In this document: positions 28,957 through 36,890 of the stretch, in pieces
Layout: each line of letters starts with the position of its first letter
Numbering within the stretch: position 1 is the first letter of the stretch
Assembly (NCBI GenBank): GCA_016893485.2
Contig: JAFEKX020000001.1
Span: forward strand, 9,565,501-9,629,500
Origin: Streptomyces sp. P3
GTDB taxonomy: Bacteria > Actinomycetota > Actinomycetes > Streptomycetales > Streptomycetaceae
Reading direction: 5' to 3'
Length of the DNA: 64,000 bases
Program-made: the position numbers and the translations under genes
The notes under the pieces: model-generated
Databases searched by the model: none
What the model was told of the DNA's origin: nothing
What the model saw: only the letters and a program-made list of their open reading frames with translations

Positions 28957-30941
28957 GGGGTCTGCTCCTCCGCCGCGTCGAACGGGGACCGGTAGGTGGG
29001 GGTATTGGCGCGCAGCCGCAGGCTCAGCGTCAGCTCGATCCGGGTGGAGGCGGGCAGCCGCACCGTCAGGTAGGCGCCGTTGCAGGTCGTCTCCGACTCG
29101 CCAACCACCGGCTTGGTGTGGCCGTAGTCGTACATGTCGCCGATCCAGCCGTCGTCCGTGCAGGTGGTGTACCGCACCGAGGTGATGGTGTGCTCGGCGA
29201 GGGCGCCGGCCTGGACGATCACCGTGCGCTCCGCCTCGGGCGAGAGGTTGACCAGTTCGACGGTGGTGGCGTCGGGGTCGATGGAGGTGACCAGGGCGGC
29301 CACGTCCTGCGGGAGTCCGGCGCGACGGGCCCGGGCGTCGTAGTAGCGCACCCGGGCCTGCTGCAGGCCACCCTGATACAGCACCTGCGGGCCGCCCCAG
29401 GTGAGCTGCACGAGGGCTTCGGTGGCGACGGGGTTGCACTGCTGCCAGACGTGGATGTCGGCTTCGGGCACGTCCAGGTCCTTGTACCGCTCGACGCGCC
29501 GCAGGCGGTGGCGGATCTGGGCCTGGGCGGTGGCCAGGATGCGCTCGGGGTAGCCGGGGTCGTCGCCGGCCAGGAAGGCGAACCAGGCCTTCTCGTGCGC
29601 GGACTCCTCCTTGGCACGGAACGGCCGGATGGTGCGCCAGTCGATGCCGTCGGCCTCGCGCAACCGCTCCAGGCGGTCGCGGTCGGCGGCCGAGGCCGTG
29701 TGGTGCCACAGGCCCACCGGGACGGGCGGGGTGGCGGGGTTGTAGTCGAACCAGCCCGAGTCCTTGTAGCGGAAGGGCAGGTGCAGCGTCGGGACGTGCT
29801 CGTCGCCGGCGAGTTCGACCGCCCACTTGGAGGGCAGGCTGGAGTCGGCCTCGGTGTGCGGCATCACCTTGCCCTGCTCGATCATGGCGTCCAGCGTGCT
29901 GGAGACCATCGACAGGTAGTCGTCGTCGCCGGTGACGGTGGCCGCCGCGAGGGCCGCGACGGTCGCCGCGTGGCCCACGCTGTGCCAGCCGTGCGGCCAG
30001 GACCAGCCGTAGTGGCCGCCGTACCAGCGGCCCTCGTGCAGACCGCCGACCACGCCGTCCGGGCTGACGTTGTCCGGCAGCACGCCGCCGTTGGCCTCGG
30101 TGCGCTCGCGCCAGGCGCCGACGTAGTCCACGATCCAGTCGCGGTAGCGCTCCTCGTGGGTCAGGATCCAGGCGTTCAGGACCAGCCCGGCCGCGGCGAG
30201 GTTGACCGCCGTGTCGCCGACGCCCATCCGCTCGCGCATCTGCGCGCCCAGCCGCGGGTCCGCGTCGAGCGGGAACGGGCCGCCCTGGGCCTCCGGCAGC
30301 CACTCCAGGGGGTAGCCGTAGGTGTCCGCCTCCTTGAGCAGCCAACGGTAGACGTCGCCGTCGAACAGGCCGGTCCGCTCGGGGTCGCTGCCGTTGTGGG
30401 GGCGGGTGATGATGCGGTGTTCGGGGTCGTAGTTGCCCTTGGCCGGGTCGACGTACAACTCGGCGAAGCGCAGGGCGCGCTCACGCCAGCGGTCGGGGGC
30501 GGCCATGCACAGGAAGTAGAGCAGGAGCAGGCTCTCGCCCTGGTGGAACCAGTCGTAGCCGCGTTCGTACTCGTCGCGCAGCATGTCCAGTTCGGTCAGC
30601 TGCTTGGTGACGCCTTCCCAGTGCTTCTCGCTGGCGGACAGGAGGTCGTCGGCGCCGCCGAGGAGGTAGAGCAGGGGCCAGTTGAAGAAGACTTCGTAGA
30701 AGTCGTCCACACCGTCGCGGCTGGTCAGCCGGTCGTTGTAGTTCAGCCGTCCGTCGGGGCCGGTAAAGGCGTCCTCGAAGTGGCGCCAGGCGTGGTCGAG
30801 CAGGTCGAAGAGGGCGCGCTGGGCGACGGCCCAGCCGGGGGTTCGAGGAGGGCACCGCGGCCTGGAGGTCGGGTGCGGGGGTGGGCCGGTCGGCGGGCGG
30901 GGTGTCGTCGCCGGAGGCGTGGGGTGCGGGCTGAAGGGCAT
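28953..30941 (-). CDS. Unrecognised large cytosolic enzyme, probably an (alpha/alpha)-barrel glycosidase or lyase of the fucose locus
   Basis: From ATG 30941, with AAGGAG upstream, about 662 residues are open. No signal peptide is visible. Residues 45-430 are helical and rich in paired aromatic and acidic motifs (NYNDRLTSRDGVDDFYEVFF, ERGYDWFHQGESLLLLYFLC, IITRPHNGSDPERTGLFDGD, HEGRWYGGHYGWSWPHGWHS), a pattern typical of (alpha/alpha)6 carbohydrate enzymes. A beta-rich C-terminal domain follows (DATTVELVNLSPEAERTVIV). I cannot place it in a named family. The first 30 residues are proline-rich. One base fewer in a C run near 30845 would change the N-terminus to ...AAVPSSNPGWAVAQ, so the start is uncertain. 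It overlaps the mutarotase gene and follows the importer, so it probably acts on imported oligosaccharide. Confidence 0.7.
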   Translation of the reverse strand: MPFSPHPTPPATTPRPPTGPPPHPTSRPRCPPRTPGWAVAQRALFDLLDHAWRHFEDAFTGPDGRLNYNDRLTSRDGVDDFYEVFFNWPLLYLLGGADDLLSASEKHWEGVTKQLTELDMLRDEYERGYDWFHQGESLLLLYFLCMAAPDRWRERALRFAELYVDPAKGNYDPEHRIITRPHNGSDPERTGLFDGDVYRWLLKEADTYGYPLEWLPEAQGGPFPLDADPRLGAQMRERMGVGDTAVNLAAAGLVLNAWILTHEERYRDWIVDYVGAWRERTEANGGVLPDNVSPDGVVGGLHEGRWYGGHYGWSWPHGWHSVGHAATVAALAAATVTGDDDYLSMVSSTLDAMIEQGKVMPHTEADSSLPSKWAVELAGDEHVPTLHLPFRYKDSGWFDYNPATPPVPVGLWHHTASAADRDRLERLREADGIDWRTIRPFRAKEESAHEKAWFAFLAGDDPGYPERILATAQAQIRHRLRRVERYKDLDVPEADIHVWQQCNPVATEALVQLTWGGPQVLYQGGLQQARVRYYDARARRAGLPQDVAALVTSIDPDATTVELVNLSPEAERTVIVQAGALAEHTITSVRYTTCTDDGWIGDMYDYGHTKPVVGESETTCNGAYLTVRLPASTRIELTLSLRLRANTPTYRSPFDAAEEQTP

Positions 30942-30949
30942 GAAAGCGG

Positions 30950-31858
30950 TCACTCCTTGGTGGCGCCGGCGAGCATTCCGCTGACCAGGAAGCGCTGGGC
31001 GAACAGGAACACGACGAGGACGGGGGTGATGGCGACCAGCGTTGCCAGTGCCAGTTGCGGGCGTTGGATCGCGAGGTCGCCGACGGTCGGGTTGAACGAG
31101 GGCACATTGCTGAGGAGACTGCCGACGCCCACCTGGATCGGCATCTGGTTGCTCTCGGGGAGCATCACGTACGGCAGGAAGTAGTTCGTCCAGTTGGCGA
31201 CGAAGCTGAAGAAGCCGACGAGCGCGATGACGGGGGTCGCCAGCGGCAGGGCCACATGGCGGAACACGCCGAATTCGGAGCAGCCGTCCATCCGTGCCGC
31301 GGCCAGGAGGTCCTTGGGCACGGCGGTGGTGAAGTAGATGTACGTCAGGTACACGCCGAACGGGTAGAACGAGTACGGCAGGATGATCGACCACATGGTG
31401 CCGATCAGGTGCACCGCGTTGATCTCCAGGAACAGCGGTACCACCAGCGTGGCGTTCGGCATCAGCATCACGACGAGGGTCGCGATCAGCAGCGTGCGCC
31501 GGCCGCGGAACTCGGTCATCGCCAGGGCGTATCCGGCCGGAATGGCCAGGCAGAGCGTGATGACCAGCGAGATGGCGGCGTAGACGGCGGAGTTGCGCAG
31601 CCACTGCAGGATGGCGTCGTCCTGGAAGGCGGTGAGCGCGTGCCAGTTGGCCGTCAGCGCGTGCCAGGATCCGAAGGACAGGGGGTTGTCGTGGACCAGT
31701 TGCTGGTCGGTCTTGGTCGCCGCGAGCAGCAGCCACAGCACCGGCAGCACGAAGAACACCACGAAGACGGTGAGTACCGAGCCCGCCAGCAGCTGGGAGG
31801 CCACGTGCCGAGGGGGCCGGCGGCGCTGCCGCGGTTCCCCGTGTCGGGTCCGGCGCAT
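30950..31858 (-). CDS. Carbohydrate ABC transporter permease (MalG-like)
   Basis: The 302-residue frame from ATG 31858 is intact and has six membrane helices (LTVFVVFFVLPVLWLLLAAT, WLRNSAVYAAISLVITLCLA, and others). The EAA loop that docks the ATPase reads DLLAAARMDGCSEFGVFRHV followed by ALPLATPV. It belongs to the CUT1 sugar importer family and pairs with the permease encoded just upstream. No ATPase gene is present; CUT1 systems in Streptomyces commonly share the MsiK ATPase encoded elsewhere. Its stop lies 9 bases from the start of the unknown enzyme gene. Confidence 0.88.
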   Translation of the reverse strand: MRRTRHGEPRQRRRPPRHVASQLLAGSVLTVFVVFFVLPVLWLLLAATKTDQQLVHDNPLSFGSWHALTANWHALTAFQDDAILQWLRNSAVYAAISLVITLCLAIPAGYALAMTEFRGRRTLLIATLVVMLMPNATLVVPLFLEINAVHLIGTMWSIILPYSFYPFGVYLTYIYFTTAVPKDLLAAARMDGCSEFGVFRHVALPLATPVIALVGFFSFVANWTNYFLPYVMLPESNQMPIQVGVGSLLSNVPSFNPTVGDLAIQRPQLALATLVAITPVLVVFLFAQRFLVSGMLAGATKE

Positions 31859-31912
31859 GACGTTCGCATCCCGTTCCGTGCGTGGGGCGGTGGCCGGGGA
31901 GTGGGTCGTGTC

Positions 31913-32825
31913 TCAGTCGGCATCGAAGAACCCCGATCGGGTGACGAAGACACCGGCGACCGACACGCTGACGACGAGGAGTTCCACCGAGACCGCGGCG
32001 GCGCCGTTGATGTTGTTCATCTGGAAGGCGAAGTCGTACGTCAGCTGGTTGAGCGAGTAGTCGCGGCCGGCCACGCCCGTGCTGGCGAGGAGAGCAGCTG
32101 CGGTTCGACGAAGAGCTGGGCGCCACCCGCGAAGGCCAGGATCACCATGTACACGATCCACTTGCGGAGCATGGGGATCTGGACCCGCCAGGCGGTCTGC
32201 CAGCCGTTCGCGCCGTCGATGCGGGCGGCTTCCATGATGTCCTTGGGGATGTTGTTCAGTGCCCCGTACATGACGACGATCCAGCCGCCCGCGCCGGTCC
32301 AGAACGCGATGATCGTGAACAGCAGCGCGAGGTTGCCGGGTGCGATGACCTCGCCGAAGGTGTGGAAGCCCAGAGTCTCCAGCAGGGAGCTGACCGGGCT
32401 GACCGTCGGGTCCAGCATGAACAGCCACACCAAGACGCTCGCGGCACCGGCCAGGGCCCCGGGGATGTAGTAGAGGAAGCGCAGCGCCTGGCTGAGCGGC
32501 CCGGAGGACAGCCGGTGCAGGAGCAGCGCCAGGACCACCACGAACACCACGAGCGACAGGAGCCAGAAGACAAGGTAGAGGGCCACGTGGCTCAGGGAGT
32601 CGGCGAAGCGGAAGTCCTGTGCCGTGGTGACGAAGTTGGAGATGCCGGTGAAGGAGCCTGAGGCGTTGGTGAACGCGAAGTAGATCGCGTAGCAGGTCGG
32701 AAGGACGCCGAACGCGATCAGCAGCAGTACGTAGCCGGCGACAAATGCCACGCCGGCCCGGCTCTGCCGGGAGGTGCCGCGCGGGCGCCCCGGACAGAGC
32801 CGGCCGAGGAGTGCGTGAGGGTCAC
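31913..32825 (-). pseudogene. Carbohydrate ABC transporter permease (MalF-like), two frameshifts
   Basis: GTG 32825 overlaps the stop of the binding-protein gene (GTGA). The N-terminus (VTLTHSSAGSVRGARAAP) shifts near 32775 into SRQSRAGVAFVAGYVLLLIA. Six helices follow with the EAA loop IPKDIMEAARIDGANGWQTA. Near 32090 the frame shifts again into STGVAGRDYSLNQLTYDFAF and ends at 31913. The corrected protein is about 303 residues. Together with the 30950-31858 permease it forms the CUT1 channel. Confidence 0.83.
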
Positions 32826-34184
32826 TGGGAGACCTTGTATCCGTCGGCCTGGGCGTACTTGACGATCGAGTTCTGCCAGGCGGGCAGCAGCGACTCGATC
32901 GTCTTGCCCTGGGTCAGGGCGGGCTTGACGGTGGCGGCCCAGATCGCCTCCTGGCTGAACTGGCCTGAGCCCCAGTCGGACCACACCTGGGAGGAGGCGT
33001 CCTTGAGGGCGGTGAGGTTACCGACGAAGTACCCGGCGGCTTCCTGCGCCTTGAGCCAGTTGTCGGCCGCGGGCGCGTAGGCCGGGAAGCCGGGGCCTTG
33101 GCGCCCTGGTAGGCGTTGTCGGTGGTGACCCACTTCAGGAAGTCGGTGGCCGCCTTGATGTGGGCGGAGTGCTTGGACAGCAGCCAGGTGCCGCCACCGA
33201 CGTTGCCGGTGGAGGGCGAGGTGTCTCCTTGCCACTGCGGGATGGGCGCCACCGCGATCTGCTTGGCCGGGGTCTTGAAGGTGCCCTCGAAGACCGCGCC
33301 GCCGTACCACGCCGGGCCGGGCATGAGCAGGACCTTGCTGGCCTTGTTCTTGCCGAAGTCGGTGCTGAAGACGCCGCTGATCGACATCGACTTGTTCTTT
33401 ATCAGCACGTCCAGCAGCTTGGCCATCTTGGTGCAGGCCTCACTGGTGGTGTTGACCGAGACGGACTTGGGGCCGGTGATGTGGTTGGCGCCGCACTTGC
33501 TCGCCCACAGGTAGATCTCGGGGCGAAGGTGTCACCCGCGTCGCCCACGAGGTAGCCGGGGTGCTCCCTGGCGACCTTCTCGCCGAGCGCCTGGTACTCC
33601 TCCCAGGTCGTGGGCACCGTGTAGCCGAACTTCTTCAGCAGCGGCGCGTTGTACCACAGCACCGCTTGGGAGAGGTCGTTGCGCAGGCAGTAGAGGGTGC
33701 CGTCGACCGTGCAGACGTCGTTGGCGCCCTTGGCGAACCCGCCGAGGGTCGCGTCGGGGATCAGGCCCTTGTTCAGCGGCGCCGCGAAGCCCGCCTGAAC
33801 GGCCCAGCTCGCCTCGTTGTTCTGGGAGCTGAAGACGACGTCAGGCCAGCCCTTGCCGGTGCGGTTGAACAACTGGACCTTCGTCTGGAGGTAGTTGGAT
33901 CCGTTGGCGTCACCGTCGTAGCTGACAATGTGCAGCTTCAAGCCCGGGTGCGACGCCTGGTACTGCTTCGTGGCGGCCATGCGGGTCGCGTCCACCCAGA
34001 TGGTCAACGCCCCCTTGTCCTGGGCAGCCTGGGCGAATCCATCCTTGGTCGTGCCGGCCGAACCGCCACTCCCGCCACAGGCGGTCACGGTGAGCAGCAC
34101 GGTGGCGGCACAGCAGGCCAGCAACGCGGCTCGTCTCCTGCTGGTCCCTGTCTCCTGAGCGGTCGAAGGCTTGCAGACGGACAT
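32822..34184 (-). pseudogene. Extracellular sugar-binding lipoprotein of the ABC importer, two frameshifts
   Basis: ATG 34184 follows GGAG. The signal peptide ends in a lipobox (LLTVTACGGSG), so the mature protein is membrane-anchored by its Cys. The first lobe contains GALTIWVDATRM, PGLKLHIVSYDGDANGSNYL and WPDVVFSSQNNEASWAVQAG. Shifts near 33525 and 33090 each repair by one C. Between them runs FSTDFGKNKASKVLLMPGPA, and after them FPAYAPAADNWLKAQEAAGY to the stop at 32822. The fold is SBP family 1, CUT1 type. The ligand is probably a fucosylated oligosaccharide or fucose, by context only. Confidence 0.83.
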
Positions 34185-34400
34185 GGGCGACTCCACTGGG
34201 TGTACATGAGGCTTCTGACGGCTCTGGCGTTATCGCCGCGGAAGAAATTAGCCGCCATATCAAAGGGTGCGTCAAGGGGTGTGTACGTCTTTTCTGAGGT
34301 TCGACGTGCATGACAGGTCGACCATTGGGAGGTATAAAGCCAGGTAAATAGGGATGTAAGCCCCGAGATGCGTGCGGATTCATGATCGAGATGATCCGTG

Positions 34401-34415
34401 ATGAGTACGACTCAT
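34401..34415. promoter_or_regulatory. Palindromic operator of the FadR-type regulator
   Basis: ATGAGTACGACTCAT is a perfect 6-3-6 inverted repeat with the GT-N3-AC core typical of GntR/FadR operators. It lies between the divergent regulator (34492) and importer (34184) genes. The same arms recur at 36623-36637. Confidence 0.75.
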
Positions 34416-34491
34416 TAGGGTCTGAGGTACGATGAGCGCGGCTTCAGGGCCGATCAGTCACCCTTGTCGCAGTCACCCGGAGGCAGGACAC

Positions 34492-35253
34492 ATGAAGGAC
34501 ACGCCCGCCGTGCCAGCAGTGGTGAACGGCACGGACGAGCGGCGCGACTACCGGCCCGGATACGAGGTCGTGGCGGAGCGGATTCTCGAGTTCATCGCCG
34601 AGTCGCGCCTGGTCCCCGGCGACCGGATGCCCACGGAGAACGACCTGGCACAGCAGCTGGACACCAGCCGGGCGGTGGTGCGGGAAGCCGTGAAGATCCT
34701 CTCGGCGCGCGGCAGGATCCGGGCGCACAAAGGGCGCGGCCTGTTCGTCGCGGACGACGACGGCATGCTCATCACCAGCCGCTGGGGCGGCTTCTTCCGC
34801 CCGGTCGACCTCGACCACGTTTTCATGCTCTTCGAGTTCCGCAAGGTCCAGGAGACCGCCGCAGCCAGTCTCGCAGCCACCCGCGCCACCCCGGCCGATC
34901 TGCGCACCATCGAGATCGCCATGCAGCAGTGCCGGCACGGCGTCGTCCACAACCAGGTCGACGAGTTCGACCAGGCGGACGACGACTTCCACACCGCTGT
35001 GGCCACCGCCGCGCACAACACATTCCTGCTCAGCGCCGTGCGCGACGCTCGGCGGCTGCAGCGGCAGTCCAGCGCCATCGGCATCCACGGCATGCTCGTC
35101 GAGTCCGCAAAGTTGGCGGTCGAGGAGCACGAGGCGATCTACCGGGCCATTCGCGACGGTCGTCCCGAGGAGGCGGCTGCGGCCACGGTGGTGCACCTCG
35201 ACCGGACCCTGGAGGACTACCGCCGGGAGATCCAGCGCCGCCTGTTCGGCTGA
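34492..35253 (+). CDS. FadR-subfamily GntR transcriptional regulator
   Basis: The 253-residue protein starts at ATG 34492; an in-frame ATG at 34432 is possible. The N-terminal winged helix reads YEVVAERILEFIAESRLVPG, DRMPTENDLAQQLDTSRAVV and REAVKILSARGRIRAHKGRG. The C-terminal all-helical FCD domain (residues about 105-245) has the metal/ligand residues in EFDQADDDFHTAVATAAHNT and VEEHEAIYRAIRDGRPEEAA. It is intact and divergent from the deoxysugar cluster, with a matching operator between them. It probably represses the cluster until a pathway intermediate such as the sugar acid binds the FCD domain. Confidence 0.87.
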   Translation: MKDTPAVPAVVNGTDERRDYRPGYEVVAERILEFIAESRLVPGDRMPTENDLAQQLDTSRAVVREAVKILSARGRIRAHKGRGLFVADDDGMLITSRWGGFFRPVDLDHVFMLFEFRKVQETAAASLAATRATPADLRTIEIAMQQCRHGVVHNQVDEFDQADDDFHTAVATAAHNTFLLSAVRDARRLQRQSSAIGIHGMLVESAKLAVEEHEAIYRAIRDGRPEEAAAATVVHLDRTLEDYRREIQRRLFG

Positions 35254-35385
35254 CGGCACGAGCTCGTGGAACCTGGCGATCCCCTCCGCGCCTTCGGGCG
35301 GTCTCGCGGTTGCGAGGCGGCGGCCAGTGGCGTCCTGGATCTCGACGTCGTGGTGGTCCTCGGCCACCAGGTCACCCTCGCACCC
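35253..35385 (-). pseudogene. N-terminal fragment of an IS110-family transposase
   Basis: The minus strand reads VAEDHHDVEIQDATGRRLAT then ARPPEGAEGIARFHELVP, the start of the DEDD domain of IS110 transposases. It stops at the end of the regulator gene. A C-terminal IS110 fragment lies at 47076-47210. Confidence 0.65.
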
Positions 35386-35513
35386 GCAGTCTGACCCACG
35401 TCGTCACCGTCAACGAGGTCCGTTCCGCTCCGCGGCCCGGACGCTGCCGCCTGGCCGGCTGTCGGCGTACGGAGTTAGATCCCCAGTCGCGTACTTTTCT
35501 TCGTCCCCACCTG

Positions 35514-35873
35514 TCAGGCCACGTCCGTCTCGCGCTCGATGGCCGGGAGGCGATTCTTGAGCCGATAGCTGGGGCCGTTGATGGGGACGACTTCGCAGTG
35601 GCCCAGGAGCGGTCGAGGATCGCGGTGGCGAGGACTTTGTCTCCGAAGACCTGGCCCCACTCATCTGAACGTCTTGTTCGCGGTCAGGATGATCGAGCCC
35701 TTTTCGTAATGCTTGGAGATCACCTGGAAGACCAGGTTCGCCCCGGCACGTTCGAGAGGCTGGTAGCCGACCTCATCGACAACCAGGACACCCGGCCGCA
35801 GGTAGGAGCCGAGTTTGCTGGTCAACCGCCCGGCCGCTTCGGCGGCTTTGAGGTTGCGGCGGCGGCCCGCCAC
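35514..35873 (-). pseudogene. IstB-like ATPase remnant (IS21 helper)
   Basis: The sequence reads RNLKAAEAAGRLTSKLGSYL, then LVVDEVGYQPLERAGANLVF (Walker B), QVISKHYEKGSIILTANKTF, and after frame changes GQVFGDKVLATAILDRSW and INGPSYRLKNRLPAIERETD. The Walker A half is missing. The 5' side is joined directly to an IS4-type transposase fragment. Confidence 0.75.
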
Positions 35874-35891
35874 AGGTCGAAGCCGCGAAAG
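35819..35891 (+). repeat. 73-bp direct repeat, copy A
   Basis: Matches 36360-36432 at 71 of 73 positions. This copy spans the junction between the IS4-type fragment and the IstB remnant. Confidence 0.9.
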
Positions 35892-36590
35892 ACCCGGTCG
35901 GCCAGCAGCAGCGTCCCGCGCCGCAGAGACGGGAACAACCGCTGGCCCAGCACGGTCTCGGACACCGCGAGCGGGGCGATGTCGGCCGCCAACACGGCAT
36001 GGGTGCCGCACTCGACCAGAGCCGCGACCCGGGCCTACGGATACGCGCTCCTGCCCTGCCCCCGGCAGGTCACGGGCGGCCGAAGACCTCGGCGTTCACC
36101 GCCGTGTCCAGCAGGTCGAACGTGGTGCCGTCGACGGCGACCAGCCGCCAACCACGAAAGAAGGCGCCGGCGGTCTCCTCGGTCGCGACCGGACGGCAGA
36201 CCCGGGCGAACAGTGCCCGCAGCGGCTCCGGGCCCAGCCGCAGCCGGGCTCGGCCGATCGCCGCCGTCGTGGGCACCCGCCAGGGCCCGTGCCGCTCCAA
36301 ATCGAGGCCCTGCGTGAGAAGCCGCGCGACCTCCTCGTAGCCCTGGCCGCGAAACAGGTTGGTCAACCGCCCGGCCGCTTCGGCGGTTTTGAGGTTGCGG
36401 CGGTGGCCCGCCACAGGTCGAAGCCGCGAAAGCCCCACATCGCCAGGACGAAGTACACGACCACACGGGTCGGCAGCAGCCGGTGACGCTTCTCAACTCG
36501 GCCGCACTCCGCGACCGCCTCGTCCGCGCTGGGCGGCGTCCCTATCGCGCGCCACCGCACTTCCGGGAACTCCACCCACCTGGCACGCTA
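35865..36590 (-). pseudogene. IS4-type transposase remnant, interrupted
   Basis: Read on the minus strand, an N-terminal piece (EFPEVRWRAIGTPPSADEAV, then LLPTRVVVYFVLAM) is split by copy B of the 73-bp repeat. It resumes as FRGQGYEEVARLLTQGLDLE, GWRLVAVDGTTFDLLDTAVN (catalytic Asp), VLAADIAPLAVSETVLGQRL and LLLADRVFRGFDLWR, then joins IstB. About half of a transposase is left. Confidence 0.75.
36360..36432 (+). repeat. 73-bp direct repeat, copy B
   Basis: Copy of 35819-35891 with two C/T differences, inserted between the FVLAM and FRGQGYEE parts of the IS4-type transposase. Confidence 0.9.
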
Positions 36591-36622
36591 AGTCCGATAA
36601 GCAGCGACAGTGAAATCCTCGC

Positions 36623-36637
36623 ATGAGTAGCACTCAT
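36623..36637. promoter_or_regulatory. Second FadR-type operator, upstream of the GH141 gene
   Basis: ATGAGTAGCACTCAT has the same six-base arms and GT-N3-AC core as 34401-34415. It lies 268 bases upstream of the GH141 start codon and 33 bases beyond the IS remnants. Confidence 0.7.
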
Positions 36638-36816
36638 CTCTGGGTGCCACCTCACTGCTCCGAAGGTAGACGGCGACAGAAGCGTCGGCCGCTGCCGCCA
36701 AAGTGGCTTCTAGCTGGCATTTTTCCCCTCGACTGGCGCCACCCCTGTCGTCAGGCCTGACGCATCCGCGTGTGTCGCCGGTGTTGCGCCGGTGAAAAAT
36801 AGGGATGTCTATCGTC

Positions 36817-36846
36817 TTGACAGGGGTGCTCGTATGGCCCGATAAA
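36817..36846 (+). promoter_or_regulatory. Sigma-70 type promoter of the GH141 gene
   Basis: TTGACA (36817-36822) and GATAAA (36841-36846) are separated by 18 bases, close to the housekeeping (HrdB) consensus, 45 bases upstream of the start codon. The 12-mer AAATAGGGATGT just upstream (36797-36808) also occurs at 34346-34357 before the regulator gene. Confidence 0.6.
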
Positions 36847-36890
36847 TGCAACTCATGAGCCACAGGGGGCTTGGAGGAGGGACACCGTAT

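Noticed and set aside
28573..30345. Several very long open frames antisense or out of frame to the fucose genes, for example at 28573-30345 (minus) and 29118-31184 (plus).
   Set aside because: They are composition shadows of the 28953-30941 gene. They lack domain signatures and ribosome sites, and their residue composition is Arg/Pro/Gly-heavy.
34200..34500. An antisense or small RNA in the importer/regulator intergenic region.
   Set aside because: The region is AT-richer and contains the operator, but no terminator-like hairpin or conserved structure is visible to support a transcript.
35250..36590. A possible complete IS21 or IS4 element between the FadR regulator and the GH141 gene.
   Set aside because: The transposase and IstB pieces are fragments of different IS families fused together, with no matching terminal repeats around them.
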